Source: Gammaproteobacteria bacterium (lineage in GTDB: Bacteria > Pseudomonadota > Gammaproteobacteria > Acidiferrobacterales > SPGG2). From it: a stretch of 41,758 nt of DNA. The notes beneath the pieces are model-generated. The model was not told the origin of the DNA. It did no database searches and worked only from the letters and a program-made list of their open reading frames with translations. Positions 34,574-41,758 of the stretch are shown piece after piece (within the stretch, counting starts at the first letter, position 1; the number at the start of each line of letters is the position of its first letter). The position numbers and the translations under genes were made by a program. Location of the stretch: the NCBI GenBank assembly GCA_029861845.1, contig JAOTYM010000026.1:1-41758 (forward strand). The letters run 5' to 3'.

Positions 34574-35689
34574 ATGAGCGACGCCCAGCCATCCACAAAA
34601 GCTAAGGAATCGCCGTATCTGCGGATCGAGTCGCTAACGAAGTTGTTCGGTTCATTCGCGGCGCTCAAAGACATTAACCTCGAGGTGTTCGAGGGCGAGT
34701 TTATCTGCTTCCTCGGTCCCTCGGGCTGCGGCAAGACCACGCTCTTGCGCTGTATCGCCGGGCTCGACATCCAGACAAGCGGGCGCGTCATCCAGGCGGG
34801 CGAAGACATCTCGACACTTCCGCCGAGCGCACGCGACTTCGGCATCGTGTTCCAGTCGTATGCCCTGTTTCCGAACCTGACCGTCCGCAAGAATCTGGCC
34901 TACGGGCTAGAGAATCGCCGCATGAAGAAGGCGGCGATTGAGGAGCGCGTCAATGAGCTCCTCGAGCTGGTGGGGCTGACGGGGCAAGACAAAAAATACC
35001 CGTCGCAGCTTTCGGGCGGCCAGCAGCAACGTGTGGCGCTGGCGCGAGCGCTCGCGAGCTGGCCGGGTCTGCTCCTTTTGGATGAGCCTCTGAGCGCGCT
35101 GGACGCCAAGGTGCGTGTCTACCTACGCCACGAGGTCCGGCGCCTGCAGCGCAAGCTCGGGATCACGACCGTCATGGTGACGCACGATCAGGAAGAAGCG
35201 CTGACTATGGCCGATCGCATCGTTGTCATGGACCAGGGCGTCATAGGTCAGGTCGGTACGCCACTACAGATCTACCGTGAACCGGCGACCTCTTTTGTTG
35301 CCGATTTCATCGGCAGCATGAACTTCGTGCCCGGTACCATGGCGGCTCCCAACCTCGTGCGCTTCGGTAACGTGAATCTAGCCTGCGATGTCGACGGGCT
35401 GGCGGCGGGGATGGAGGTGACTATCGCCATCCGACCCGAAGACATCGTCGTCCAGGATGTGGCGGGTAGCGAGGAGAATGCGTTTGAGGTGCAGATCGAG
35501 TCCACGGAGTTCCTGGGTTCCTTCCTCCGTGTCGACCTGGTCTCGGAGACGATGGGCGAGGCCCGCCTACGGGCCGACTTCTCCATCAACCTGGTCCGCC
35601 GTGTAGATATCTCTGAGGGCGCTTCGCTCCCGGTCATGGTCCCCAGGGAACGCATCCGCATCTATCCGGGAAGCCTGGACCATGGCTGA
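34574..35689 (+). CDS. phnT: 2-aminoethylphosphonate-type ABC transporter ATPase
   Basis: The 371-residue ATPase has Walker A GPSGCGKTTLLRCIAGLD, Q-loop IVFQSYALFPNLTVRKN, signature LSGGQQQRVALARAL, Walker B LLLLDEPLSALDAKVR and a C-terminal TOBE-like domain (IAIRPEDIVVQ, then FLGSFLRVDLV). It couples ATP hydrolysis to import through PhnU. Start ATG 34574 has GAAGG about eight bases upstream, and the stop overlaps phnU by eight bases. Putrescine- and iron-type ATPases are close relatives; the aminophosphonate call rests on context. Confidence 0.88.
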   Translation: MSDAQPSTKAKESPYLRIESLTKLFGSFAALKDINLEVFEGEFICFLGPSGCGKTTLLRCIAGLDIQTSGRVIQAGEDISTLPPSARDFGIVFQSYALFPNLTVRKNLAYGLENRRMKKAAIEERVNELLELVGLTGQDKKYPSQLSGGQQQRVALARALASWPGLLLLDEPLSALDAKVRVYLRHEVRRLQRKLGITTVMVTHDQEEALTMADRIVVMDQGVIGQVGTPLQIYREPATSFVADFIGSMNFVPGTMAAPNLVRFGNVNLACDVDGLAAGMEVTIAIRPEDIVVQDVAGSEENAFEVQIESTEFLGSFLRVDLVSETMGEARLRADFSINLVRRVDISEGASLPVMVPRERIRIYPGSLDHG

Positions 35690-37421
35690 CATCGCTGTTG
35701 CCCGCGCAACCTCGTTACGCCCAGCGCTCAGCCGCGACGACCTGGTTCGGGGCGGGGGCCTCGTGGTCATGGGGGTGTTCCTCTTCGTTGTAGTACTGCT
35801 TCCGCTCTACGCCCTACTTTCGAAGAGCTTCGAGGATGCGGACGGGAAGTTCATCGGGTTCGCTAATTACATCGAATACTTCGGCACACCGGCACTCGTG
35901 AGCTCGGCCGGCCACACGATCTTCATCGGCGTCGTCACCATGGTGATCGTGGTTACGCTTGCCTTCATCTATGCCTACGCGCTCACGCGCAGTTGTATGC
36001 CGTTCAAGGGACTGTTTCGGGGCATCGCCCTGATCCCGATCCTGGCCCCTTCGCTGCTACCCGCGATCTCGCTCGTTTACCTGTTTGGCAATCAAGGCAT
36101 GATCAAGGAGCTGCTGTTCGGCTACAAGATTTACGGACCCATTGGAATCGTGATTGCATTGGCCTTCTGGATATTCCCGCACACCGTCATGCTCCTGACG
36201 ACAGCGCTGGCGACGGCCGACGCGCGGCTGTATGAGGCGGCAATCGCGCTCAGGGCGAGCAAGCTGCGTACGTTCTTCACGGTGACGCTGCCGGCGACCA
36301 AGTACGGTGTGATGAGCGCCTGCTTCGTGGCCTTCACCTACGGCATCACCGACTTCGGCGCGCCCAAGGTCATTGGCGGCTGGTACAACGTGCTCTCCGT
36401 CGACATCTACAAGCAAGTCGTTGGCCAGTGGAACTTCCAGATGGGGGCGGTGGTCAGCGTTATCCTGTTGTTCCCGGTGGTGATTACCTTCATCGTTGAT
36501 CGCTTGGTGCAGCGGCGGCAAGTGGCACAGATCACGGCGCGTTCGGTACCGCTCGAACCGAAGCCGAATCGGCGCTTCGATCTGATTATGCTGATCTACT
36601 GCTCTGTCATCGCCTTTATCCTTCTCGGCATATTGGCGGTTTCTGCGTACGCCTCGTTCATCAAGTTCTGGCCCTACAACTTGAGTCTGTCGCTTGACAA
36701 TTACCAGTTCCAGTACATGGACGGTGGCGGTTGGGACGCCTATGGAAACAGCATTCTATTGGGCGTGCTTACGGCATTTTTTGGAAGCTTGATCATCTTT
36801 GGGGGCGCGTACCTGGTGGAGAAGTCGCGACACTACGGGAAATACCGCGGCACACTGCAGTTCCTCGCAATTCTGCCGCTCGCCGTGCCGGGCATGGTAC
36901 TGGGGCTCGCCTACATATTCTTTTTCAACGATCCCGCCAATCCCTTGAACTTTCTCTACCAGACGCTGGGGATCCTCGTGATCTGTACCATCGCGCACTA
37001 CTATACGGTACCGCACCTGACGGCGCTCACGGCATTGAAGCAGCTCGACGCAGAATTCGAGGACGTCTCGGCCTCGCTTAAGGTGCCGTTCTACAAGACG
37101 TTCTCGCGGGTCACGTTTCCCGTCTGTCTGCCGGCGATCCTCGACATCGGCATTTATCTGTTCATCAACGCGATGACGACGGTCTCCGCCGTCGTTTTCC
37201 TGTGGGGGCCCGCGACCAAGCTCGCTTCGGTCGCGGTGCTCAATATGGACGACCAGGGCGACATTGCGCCGGCGGCGGCGATGGCGATGATGATCGTCTA
37301 TACGTCGGCCACGGTGCGTATCCTTCACATCGTGTTGACACGCGGGCTGCAACGCCGCACCCAGGCCTGGCGCCGGCGCGAGGTTATCGCCGAGACGGTC
37401 GGGCAGCCTGCGCCTACGTGA
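35682..37421 (+). CDS. phnU: 2-aminoethylphosphonate-type ABC transporter permease, two fused halves
   Basis: This 579-residue inner-membrane protein has two related halves of about six transmembrane segments each (first half about 20-270, second about 305-565). Each carries an EAA-type cytoplasmic loop: LYEAAIALRASKLRTFFTVTLPATKYG in the first, FEDVSASLKVPFYKTFSRVTFPVCLPAI in the second. Fused permeases of this length are normal for the Fe3+/2-aminoethylphosphonate group, so one gene replaces separate phnU and phnV. It overlaps phnT by eight bases. Confidence 0.88.
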   Translation: MADIAVARATSLRPALSRDDLVRGGGLVVMGVFLFVVVLLPLYALLSKSFEDADGKFIGFANYIEYFGTPALVSSAGHTIFIGVVTMVIVVTLAFIYAYALTRSCMPFKGLFRGIALIPILAPSLLPAISLVYLFGNQGMIKELLFGYKIYGPIGIVIALAFWIFPHTVMLLTTALATADARLYEAAIALRASKLRTFFTVTLPATKYGVMSACFVAFTYGITDFGAPKVIGGWYNVLSVDIYKQVVGQWNFQMGAVVSVILLFPVVITFIVDRLVQRRQVAQITARSVPLEPKPNRRFDLIMLIYCSVIAFILLGILAVSAYASFIKFWPYNLSLSLDNYQFQYMDGGGWDAYGNSILLGVLTAFFGSLIIFGGAYLVEKSRHYGKYRGTLQFLAILPLAVPGMVLGLAYIFFFNDPANPLNFLYQTLGILVICTIAHYYTVPHLTALTALKQLDAEFEDVSASLKVPFYKTFSRVTFPVCLPAILDIGIYLFINAMTTVSAVVFLWGPATKLASVAVLNMDDQGDIAPAAAMAMMIVYTSATVRILHIVLTRGLQRRTQAWRRREVIAETVGQPAPT

Positions 37422-37457
37422 TCGGCCGGTCAGGTCGCAACCGCCGGCGAGCAAGAG

Positions 37458-38234
37458 ATGGGTAACTGTCCCCAAGAATTTATTGATTTTGCCAATCGGT
37501 TGGCTGACACCGCCGGCGATATTCACCGTCAATACTTTCGCAAGCGCGTGGTGGTCGAGATCAAGCCCGATGGGTCGCCAGTCACGCAAGCCGACAAGGA
37601 CAGTGAGCGTGTCCTCAGGGAACTCATTGAGAGGACCTACCCCGACCATGGCATCGCTGGCGAAGAATATCCAACCGTGCGTGAAGACGCGGCGTATACG
37701 TGGGTGCTCGACCCCATCGATGGCACCAAGTCGTTTCTGGCCGGCATCCCGATGTTCGGGATTCTTATCGCCTTAGCGCATCACGGCCGCTTTACACTCG
37801 GCGTAGTTGACCAGCCGATTCTGCGCGATCGTTGGGTCGGCGCTAATGGTCACGATACAACCTTTAATGGCACCGCGGTGCGTACCCGCCAATGCGGATC
37901 GTTGGCGGATGCCGTGTTGTGTATCTCCGGTCCCGAAGATCGCACCAAACCCTATGATGACCAGATCGCCAACCTTAGGCATGCCGTCAAGTGGGCGCGT
38001 TACGGTGCCGAGTGTTATGCCTATGGCCTACTAGCCTCGGGTTTCATAGATCTGATCGTAGATGTCGACCTGGATGGCCATGATTTTGGTCCCCTCGACC
38101 CCGTTGTCGGTAACGCCGGCGGTATCGCCACCGACTGGCAAGGCAATCCACTGACCATGAATTCAGACGGACGCATCATCGTTGCCGGTGATGCGCGCCT
38201 GCTTAAGGATACGATCGCCTGTCTAAATCGTTGA
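37458..38234 (+). CDS. Inositol monophosphatase-family phosphatase (histidinol-phosphatase-like)
   Basis: This 258-residue Mg2+-dependent phosphatase shows metal-binding Glu in GEEY, DPIDGTKSF (core Asp residues) and a late HDFGPLDPVVGNAGG where the family normally reads WDxAAxxxxxxEAGG; the usual Glu is Gly-Asn here. Members dephosphorylate inositol phosphate, histidinol phosphate, fructose bisphosphate or PAP. It lies 37 bases after phnU and 18 before the PbfA-like gene, so it is probably part of the aminophosphonate operon. It could remove phosphate from an ester intermediate or from an imported phosphoester. Substrate unknown. Confidence 0.87.
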   Translation: MGNCPQEFIDFANRLADTAGDIHRQYFRKRVVVEIKPDGSPVTQADKDSERVLRELIERTYPDHGIAGEEYPTVREDAAYTWVLDPIDGTKSFLAGIPMFGILIALAHHGRFTLGVVDQPILRDRWVGANGHDTTFNGTAVRTRQCGSLADAVLCISGPEDRTKPYDDQIANLRHAVKWARYGAECYAYGLLASGFIDLIVDVDLDGHDFGPLDPVVGNAGGIATDWQGNPLTMNSDGRIIVAGDARLLKDTIACLNR

Positions 38235-38251
38235 TGCGGAGCAATTAGGGT

Positions 38252-39640
38252 ATGAAGGATACTCAGCGCCCCCCTGGCCATTTGAGCCAAGATAGTCTTG
38301 ATCGGTTTCGTTCCGAGGGTGAACTCAATATCTCGCAGCGCCGAAAGACCTGGCAAGAACAGCATCTCGATCATGAGACGCGTGAATGGTTGGCCAAGGA
38401 CGCCAAGTATTTCCTGCACCAGTCGCTGTCCACACCTTGCATCGATGTGCTTGAAAGTTGCAAGGGCTCCTTTCTGGAAGATCTTCAGGGAAATCGTTTT
38501 CTCGATTTCCACGGCAACAACGTGCACCAGGTGGGTTTTGGTCATGAGCACGTAATCGCCGCGATTCGCGCGCAAATGGGCATTTTGTCCTTTTGTCCGC
38601 GGCGCTACACCAACAAACCTGCCATTCAGCTTGCACAAAAATTGGTCGCGCTCGCGCCCGGTAACCTTAATAAGGTGTTGTTGGCGCCGGGTGGCACCAA
38701 TGCCATCGGCATGGCCTTGAAGCTCGCGCGTATGGCGACGGGTAGATTCAAGACGCTGTCGATGTGGGACGCGTTCCACGGTGCGTCACTCGATGCGATT
38801 TCGGTGGGTGGTGAAGCGATATTTCGCCAGGGGGTGGGGCCATTGCTGCCGGGCAGTGAACACGTACCACCCGCGGATCCGCAACACTGCCCGTGGGGCT
38901 GTGCGACTACGTGCAATTTAAAGTGTGCCGAGTACGTCGAATACGTGCTCGAGAAAGAAGGAGACATTGGCGCGGTTGTAGCGGAAACGGTGCGCAGCAC
39001 ACCTTTCATACCGCCCAAGGGCTACTGGAAGATCATCCGTGAAGCCTGCGATCGCAACGGTGCATTGCTTATTCTCGATGAGATTCCGCATTGTCTTGGC
39101 CGCACCGGCAAGATGTTTACCTGTGAACACTATGATGTCGTTCCCGACATGCTGGTGATTGGCAAGGGGTTAGGTGGTGGGATTTTCCCCTTAGCTGCGT
39201 TGATTGCGCGTGAGGATTTGGATATTGCCCCGCAGCGGGCGCTTGGCCATTACACTCATGAGAAAAACCCCGTTGCCTGCGCCGCCGCCTTGGCGACCAT
39301 CGAAGTAATCGAACAAGAAGGGCTGTTAAATAATGCACGCGAACTAGGCGGTTATGCGCTGGAAAAAATGCAAGCGATGAAGCACAAACATGCCATGATC
39401 GGCGACGTACGCGGTCTCGGATTGCTGATGGGCATGGAACTCGTCAACAGTCAGGATACCAGGGGGCGTGCGATCGATCTGGCCGAGGATGTTATGTACC
39501 GATGCCTGGCCAAGGGCCTCAGTTTTAAGCTTTCGATGGGCAATATCCTGACACTGACCCCGCCCCTCAGCCTTACCCAGGATGAGATGGATCAGGCCTT
39601 AGGGACTTTGGATATTTGCTTATCAGAAGCGAACGCGTAG
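38252..39640 (+). CDS. pbfA: Class III aminotransferase-fold PLP enzyme, PbfA-like
   Basis: The 462-residue protein has LLILDEIPHCLGRTGKMF (Asp276) and LVIGKGLGGGIFPLAAL with PLP Lys305. The N-terminal motifs (FLHQSLSTPCIDVLE, FLDFHGNNVHQVGFGH, KVLLAPGGTNAIGMALKLAR) resemble those of (R)-1-hydroxy-2-aminoethylphosphonate ammonia-lyase (PbfA), which forms phosphonoacetaldehyde and ammonia. This match is from memory of the family and should be checked; an ordinary aminotransferase (PhnW-like role) is the alternative. An insert holds four cysteines at even spacing (213, 217, 221, 225). Position after phnSTU and near phnA supports an aminophosphonate substrate. Confidence 0.75.
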   Translation: MKDTQRPPGHLSQDSLDRFRSEGELNISQRRKTWQEQHLDHETREWLAKDAKYFLHQSLSTPCIDVLESCKGSFLEDLQGNRFLDFHGNNVHQVGFGHEHVIAAIRAQMGILSFCPRRYTNKPAIQLAQKLVALAPGNLNKVLLAPGGTNAIGMALKLARMATGRFKTLSMWDAFHGASLDAISVGGEAIFRQGVGPLLPGSEHVPPADPQHCPWGCATTCNLKCAEYVEYVLEKEGDIGAVVAETVRSTPFIPPKGYWKIIREACDRNGALLILDEIPHCLGRTGKMFTCEHYDVVPDMLVIGKGLGGGIFPLAALIAREDLDIAPQRALGHYTHEKNPVACAAALATIEVIEQEGLLNNARELGGYALEKMQAMKHKHAMIGDVRGLGLLMGMELVNSQDTRGRAIDLAEDVMYRCLAKGLSFKLSMGNILTLTPPLSLTQDEMDQALGTLDICLSEANA

Positions 39641-39782
39641 CACTGCCAACGACCACTATGGAAACGCCACCTGACCGATCATAAAAGGCCTTCGGTGTAG
39701 ATGCTCGCTGCCAGTACGGTCGTCGGCATGATCTAGGGGTTGATTTCTTGAACCTGGGTGCGTCAGATTAATCCAAGCAAGT

Positions 39783-41273
39783 ATGCAGACGTCGGCAGAT
39801 ATTGCAGGAATCACCCCTAGCCCACGACCGATGGTGGTCCATCTCTCCGGCAGTCGTCGGGGAACCACTGAAAGGTTGAGCGGCGACACGCTACGCATCG
39901 GCACCGATGCCGATGCCGAGATTCATTTTCCGGCCGACCGTGAGCCACCGATTTCCCCGCTTCATGCGACCCTGCGAAGGCAAGGGGCTACCTACGAATT
40001 ACAGGCGGAGCCGGACCAACCGGTTTGGGTCAATGGCCAGCCGGTGACCCAGGCGACACTAGGGTCCGGCGACGTCATGCGAATCGGCCACGGCGGGCCG
40101 TTGTTACGGTTTCGTCTCTATAAGGACGGGTCCAATGCCTACAAGTCGCTGGGCGATAGCCTGTCCGACTGTGTCGATTGTGCAAAGCATGGCGGAAAGA
40201 CACGGCTCGACCGAGCGACGATATTCTTGGCCGGGATGCCTCGAGAACTGGCCACGCAGACAGCGCCGTGGTTTCGTTCGGTTGTCGTGTTGTTGCTGGT
40301 ATTGCTAGGGGTTGGTGTCGCCATGCTGGCTTGGCGCAGCGTACAACTGGAACAGCGGCTGGCAAGCGAGCGAACACGCCTAGCGGAAACGTCCGAGCGC
40401 TTGGCCACACTCGAAGCTCGCGCTGGCGCGGTCCAGCGTGTAATTTCGGCCGCGACTGGGTCAATCATCTTCGTTCAGGGCGCCTACGGATTCGTAGAAC
40501 CGGAGAGCCGCAAACCCCTGCGTTACCTGGCATTAGGGCCCGATGGCCAACCACTTCGTAATATGTCGGGTGAACCCCTGATTACGCTCGAGGGTGACGG
40601 CCCCATCGTCGAACGCTTCTATACCGGCACTGCGTTCGTCGCCAGTGAAGATGGTTTATTGCTCACCAATCGCCATGTAGCCATCCCCTGGCGCGACGAT
40701 GAGTCGGCACAAGCACTCATTCAACAGGGACTCGTTCCGGTAGCGCAACGGTTTGTTGGTTATTTAGCCGGCATCAAGCAGTCATTTGACGTAGAGCTAG
40801 TGGTCGCGAGTGACGACGCCGATGTTGCGGTCCTACGCTGTAGCGGTGTCACTGGTGTTGCTAAACCACTTACACTAAGTGAGACAATCCCCCAGCCCGG
40901 TGACGAGGTAATCGTCATGGGTTATCCCACCGGCATTCGTGCCCTACTTGCGCGTGCGGATGAAGATTTCGTACACGAGATCATGAGCGAGGGCGAACCC
41001 GACTTTTGGAACGTTGCTCGTCGCTTGTCGGAAACTGGACGCATTGCGCCGCTCGCTACCCGTGGCATTGTTGGCCAGGTTACCGCGGCTGCGGTAGTGT
41101 ACGACGCAGAGACCACCAGCGGTGGCAGCGGTGGGCCGGTTATTGGTTTAAATGGCGAGGTGGTGGCCGTAAACACAGCCATCTTGCCCGAATTCGGCGG
41201 CTCGAATCTAGGGGTACCGGTGAAGCACGCCGGTGAGCTGCTCGCAAGTGCGGGATTGAAGCGCCACCGCTGA
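39783..41273 (+). CDS. FHA-domain, membrane-anchored trypsin-like serine protease
   Basis: The 496-residue protein has, in order: an FHA-like domain (about 20-115; LRIGTDADAEIHFP, then SPLHATLRR), a linker with a Cys pair (DCVDCAKH), one transmembrane segment (about 165-186), a coiled coil (about 187-225), and a trypsin/DegP-type protease domain. Its triad is His in LLTNRHVAIP, Asp in DDADVAVL and Ser in TTSGGSGGPVI. With one membrane pass the FHA part would be cytoplasmic and the protease periplasmic, a layout that could carry a phosphorylation signal to an outside protease. It follows the PbfA-like gene by 142 bases and is probably a separate unit. Confidence 0.87.
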   Translation: MQTSADIAGITPSPRPMVVHLSGSRRGTTERLSGDTLRIGTDADAEIHFPADREPPISPLHATLRRQGATYELQAEPDQPVWVNGQPVTQATLGSGDVMRIGHGGPLLRFRLYKDGSNAYKSLGDSLSDCVDCAKHGGKTRLDRATIFLAGMPRELATQTAPWFRSVVVLLLVLLGVGVAMLAWRSVQLEQRLASERTRLAETSERLATLEARAGAVQRVISAATGSIIFVQGAYGFVEPESRKPLRYLALGPDGQPLRNMSGEPLITLEGDGPIVERFYTGTAFVASEDGLLLTNRHVAIPWRDDESAQALIQQGLVPVAQRFVGYLAGIKQSFDVELVVASDDADVAVLRCSGVTGVAKPLTLSETIPQPGDEVIVMGYPTGIRALLARADEDFVHEIMSEGEPDFWNVARRLSETGRIAPLATRGIVGQVTAAAVVYDAETTSGGSGGPVIGLNGEVVAVNTAILPEFGGSNLGVPVKHAGELLASAGLKRHR

Positions 41274-41536
41274 CGAGCTGACCCCAGGATGGTCGTAGAA
41301 ACGTCAATTGGAATGTCGATGAACTAGACGGCGCCGGGCCTACAAATCCCCTAAGTTTGTGGGGGCATGACTCTTCCGCCGGGAGCAAGCGGTACCCAGG
41401 CGATCATTATTTTGAAAAACAATTGCTTGGACCTCTGGTGAAATTGACAGTGGCGTTAGTAGCGCGTTTTGCTATTTCATCAATCATTGTGTGGAATCGT
41501 GTCTGGGCGCTTATGATAAGATCACGTGAAAGCAAG
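41274..41536. other. Intergenic stretch without a recognised gene
   Basis: I see no credible coding frame here on either strand; the short frames present have no ribosome site. The only structure is a weak stem, ACAAA facing TTTGT around 41341-41360, flanked by C and G runs that could pair alternatively. Confidence 0.5.
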
Positions 41537-41627
41537 CGACCACTAGGTCGGTCCAATCCTGTAAACATGGGAGCAGCAAGGCGGAAAGCCGCTGTCCCTA
41601 GACGGGGCGGGTGCGGTTCCCAGCCCC
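41537..41627 (+). ncRNA. Candidate structured RNA or leader (three consecutive hairpins)
   Basis: Three stems follow one another: CGACC-ACTA-GGTCG (41537-41550); GGGA-(G)-CAGC pairing with GCTGTCCC around an inner GGC/GCC stem and GGAAA loop (41569-41598); and GGGGCGGG pairing with CCC-A-GCCCC (41604-41627). They lie 80 bases before a start codon with a strong ribosome site, the position of a riboswitch or attenuator. Parts recall c-di-GMP-I or signal-recognition-particle RNA, but neither consensus fits. I cannot name it. Confidence 0.4.
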
Positions 41628-41706
41628 CAGCGACGTCGACAGAAATTTATGGGTTTGGGCCACTGAAATACTGCGTTGTAGTAACAAGCGTAGGAAGGAG
41701 GAGGAT

Positions 41707-41758
41707 ATGATACGGCTGTCGATGATGTTAGGTGCCCGCCAAAGGCTAGGTGAAGGGA
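41707..41758 (+). CDS. Start of an unidentified gene (runs off the window)
   Basis: ATG 41707 is preceded by a very strong GGAAGGAGGAGG (41693-41704), and the frame stays open to the end, giving 17 codons beginning MIRLSMMLGARQRLGEG. The sequence is too short to identify. Confidence 0.55.
   Translation, partial: MIRLSMMLGARQRLGEG

Noticed and set aside
36756..37649. Minus-strand frame of 297 codons opposite phnU and the phosphatase gene
   Set aside because: It is rich in Arg, His and Gly, spans two genuine genes and is best explained as a high-GC shadow.
41537..41627. Signal recognition particle RNA or c-di-GMP-I riboswitch
   Set aside because: Short matches (GCAGCAAGGC, GGAAAGCC) are present but the diagnostic GGAA-tetraloop domain of SRP RNA and the full riboswitch core are not.

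Overview
The window reads as proteobacterial DNA, most likely from a marine or otherwise phosphate-limited gammaproteobacterium or alphaproteobacterium. The basis is moderate GC, tightly packed operons with Shine-Dalgarno sites, a CFI-box surface protein, and many genes of the phosphonate, sulfonate and amine catabolism families. The taxonomic guess is weak because there is no rRNA or marker gene. Nearly every gene is catabolic or transport related, no transcriptional regulator is visible, and there are no insertion sequences, tRNAs or CRISPR arrays.

Layout. (1) 1-7.0 kb, mostly minus strand: a partial class III aminotransferase and a small orphan protein, then an operon transcribed leftward (RidA, EctD-like Fe(II)/2-oxoglutarate hydroxylase, divergent serine hydroxymethyltransferase homologue, Nudix hydrolase of the thiamine-diphosphate-damage type, MATE exporter, quinone-reductase-like MDR). 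The hydroxylase and SHMT-like genes overlap, and the SHMT-like protein has changed active-site residues, so a hydroxylase/aldolase pair acting on an amino acid is plausible. (2) 7.1-9.1 kb: tandem UspA stress protein and an EamA transporter. (3) 9.1-17.3 kb, minus strand: glyoxalase-like VOC protein, aldehyde dehydrogenase, a secreted CSLREA/beta-helix/DUF11/CFI-box protein, a two-subunit ThDP decarboxylase of the sulfopyruvate/phosphonopyruvate type, an enoyl-CoA-reductase-like MDR, a D-cysteine desulfhydrase/cysteate-lyase homologue and a TerB-like protein. (4) 17.4-23.8 kb: Fe-alcohol dehydrogenase and aldehyde dehydrogenase divergent from an FAD amine oxidoreductase, a frameshifted glpD, and a HAD-IIB phosphatase.

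(5) 23.8-39.6 kb is the most interesting part, a phosphonate region. On the minus strand lies a phnD-phnC-phnE-phnE importer. Divergent from it, an operon encodes two citrate-synthase-family subunits that both lack the usual GFGH histidine, a CoA-acylating aldehyde dehydrogenase of the SauS/EutE kind, a HAD hydrolase and a phosphonoacetate hydrolase (PhnA) with its full active site. After a promoter-like gap come a second, Fe3+/2-aminoethylphosphonate-type importer (phnS-phnT-phnU), an inositol-monophosphatase-family enzyme and a PbfA-like PLP enzyme ((R)-1-hydroxy-2-aminoethylphosphonate ammonia-lyase type). The simplest reading is that the importers bring in 2-aminoethylphosphonate or its hydroxylated form, the PbfA-like enzyme makes phosphonoacetaldehyde, an aldehyde dehydrogenase oxidises it, and PhnA releases phosphate plus acetate. 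The acylating dehydrogenase and the degenerate citrate-synthase pair are not part of any phosphonate pathway I know and suggest a CoA-thioester branch, for example through phosphonoacetyl-CoA. This is inference.

(6) 39.8 kb to the end: an FHA-transmembrane-trypsin protease, then about 430 bases without a convincing gene, including a run of three hairpins just upstream of a well-marked start codon whose gene leaves the window.
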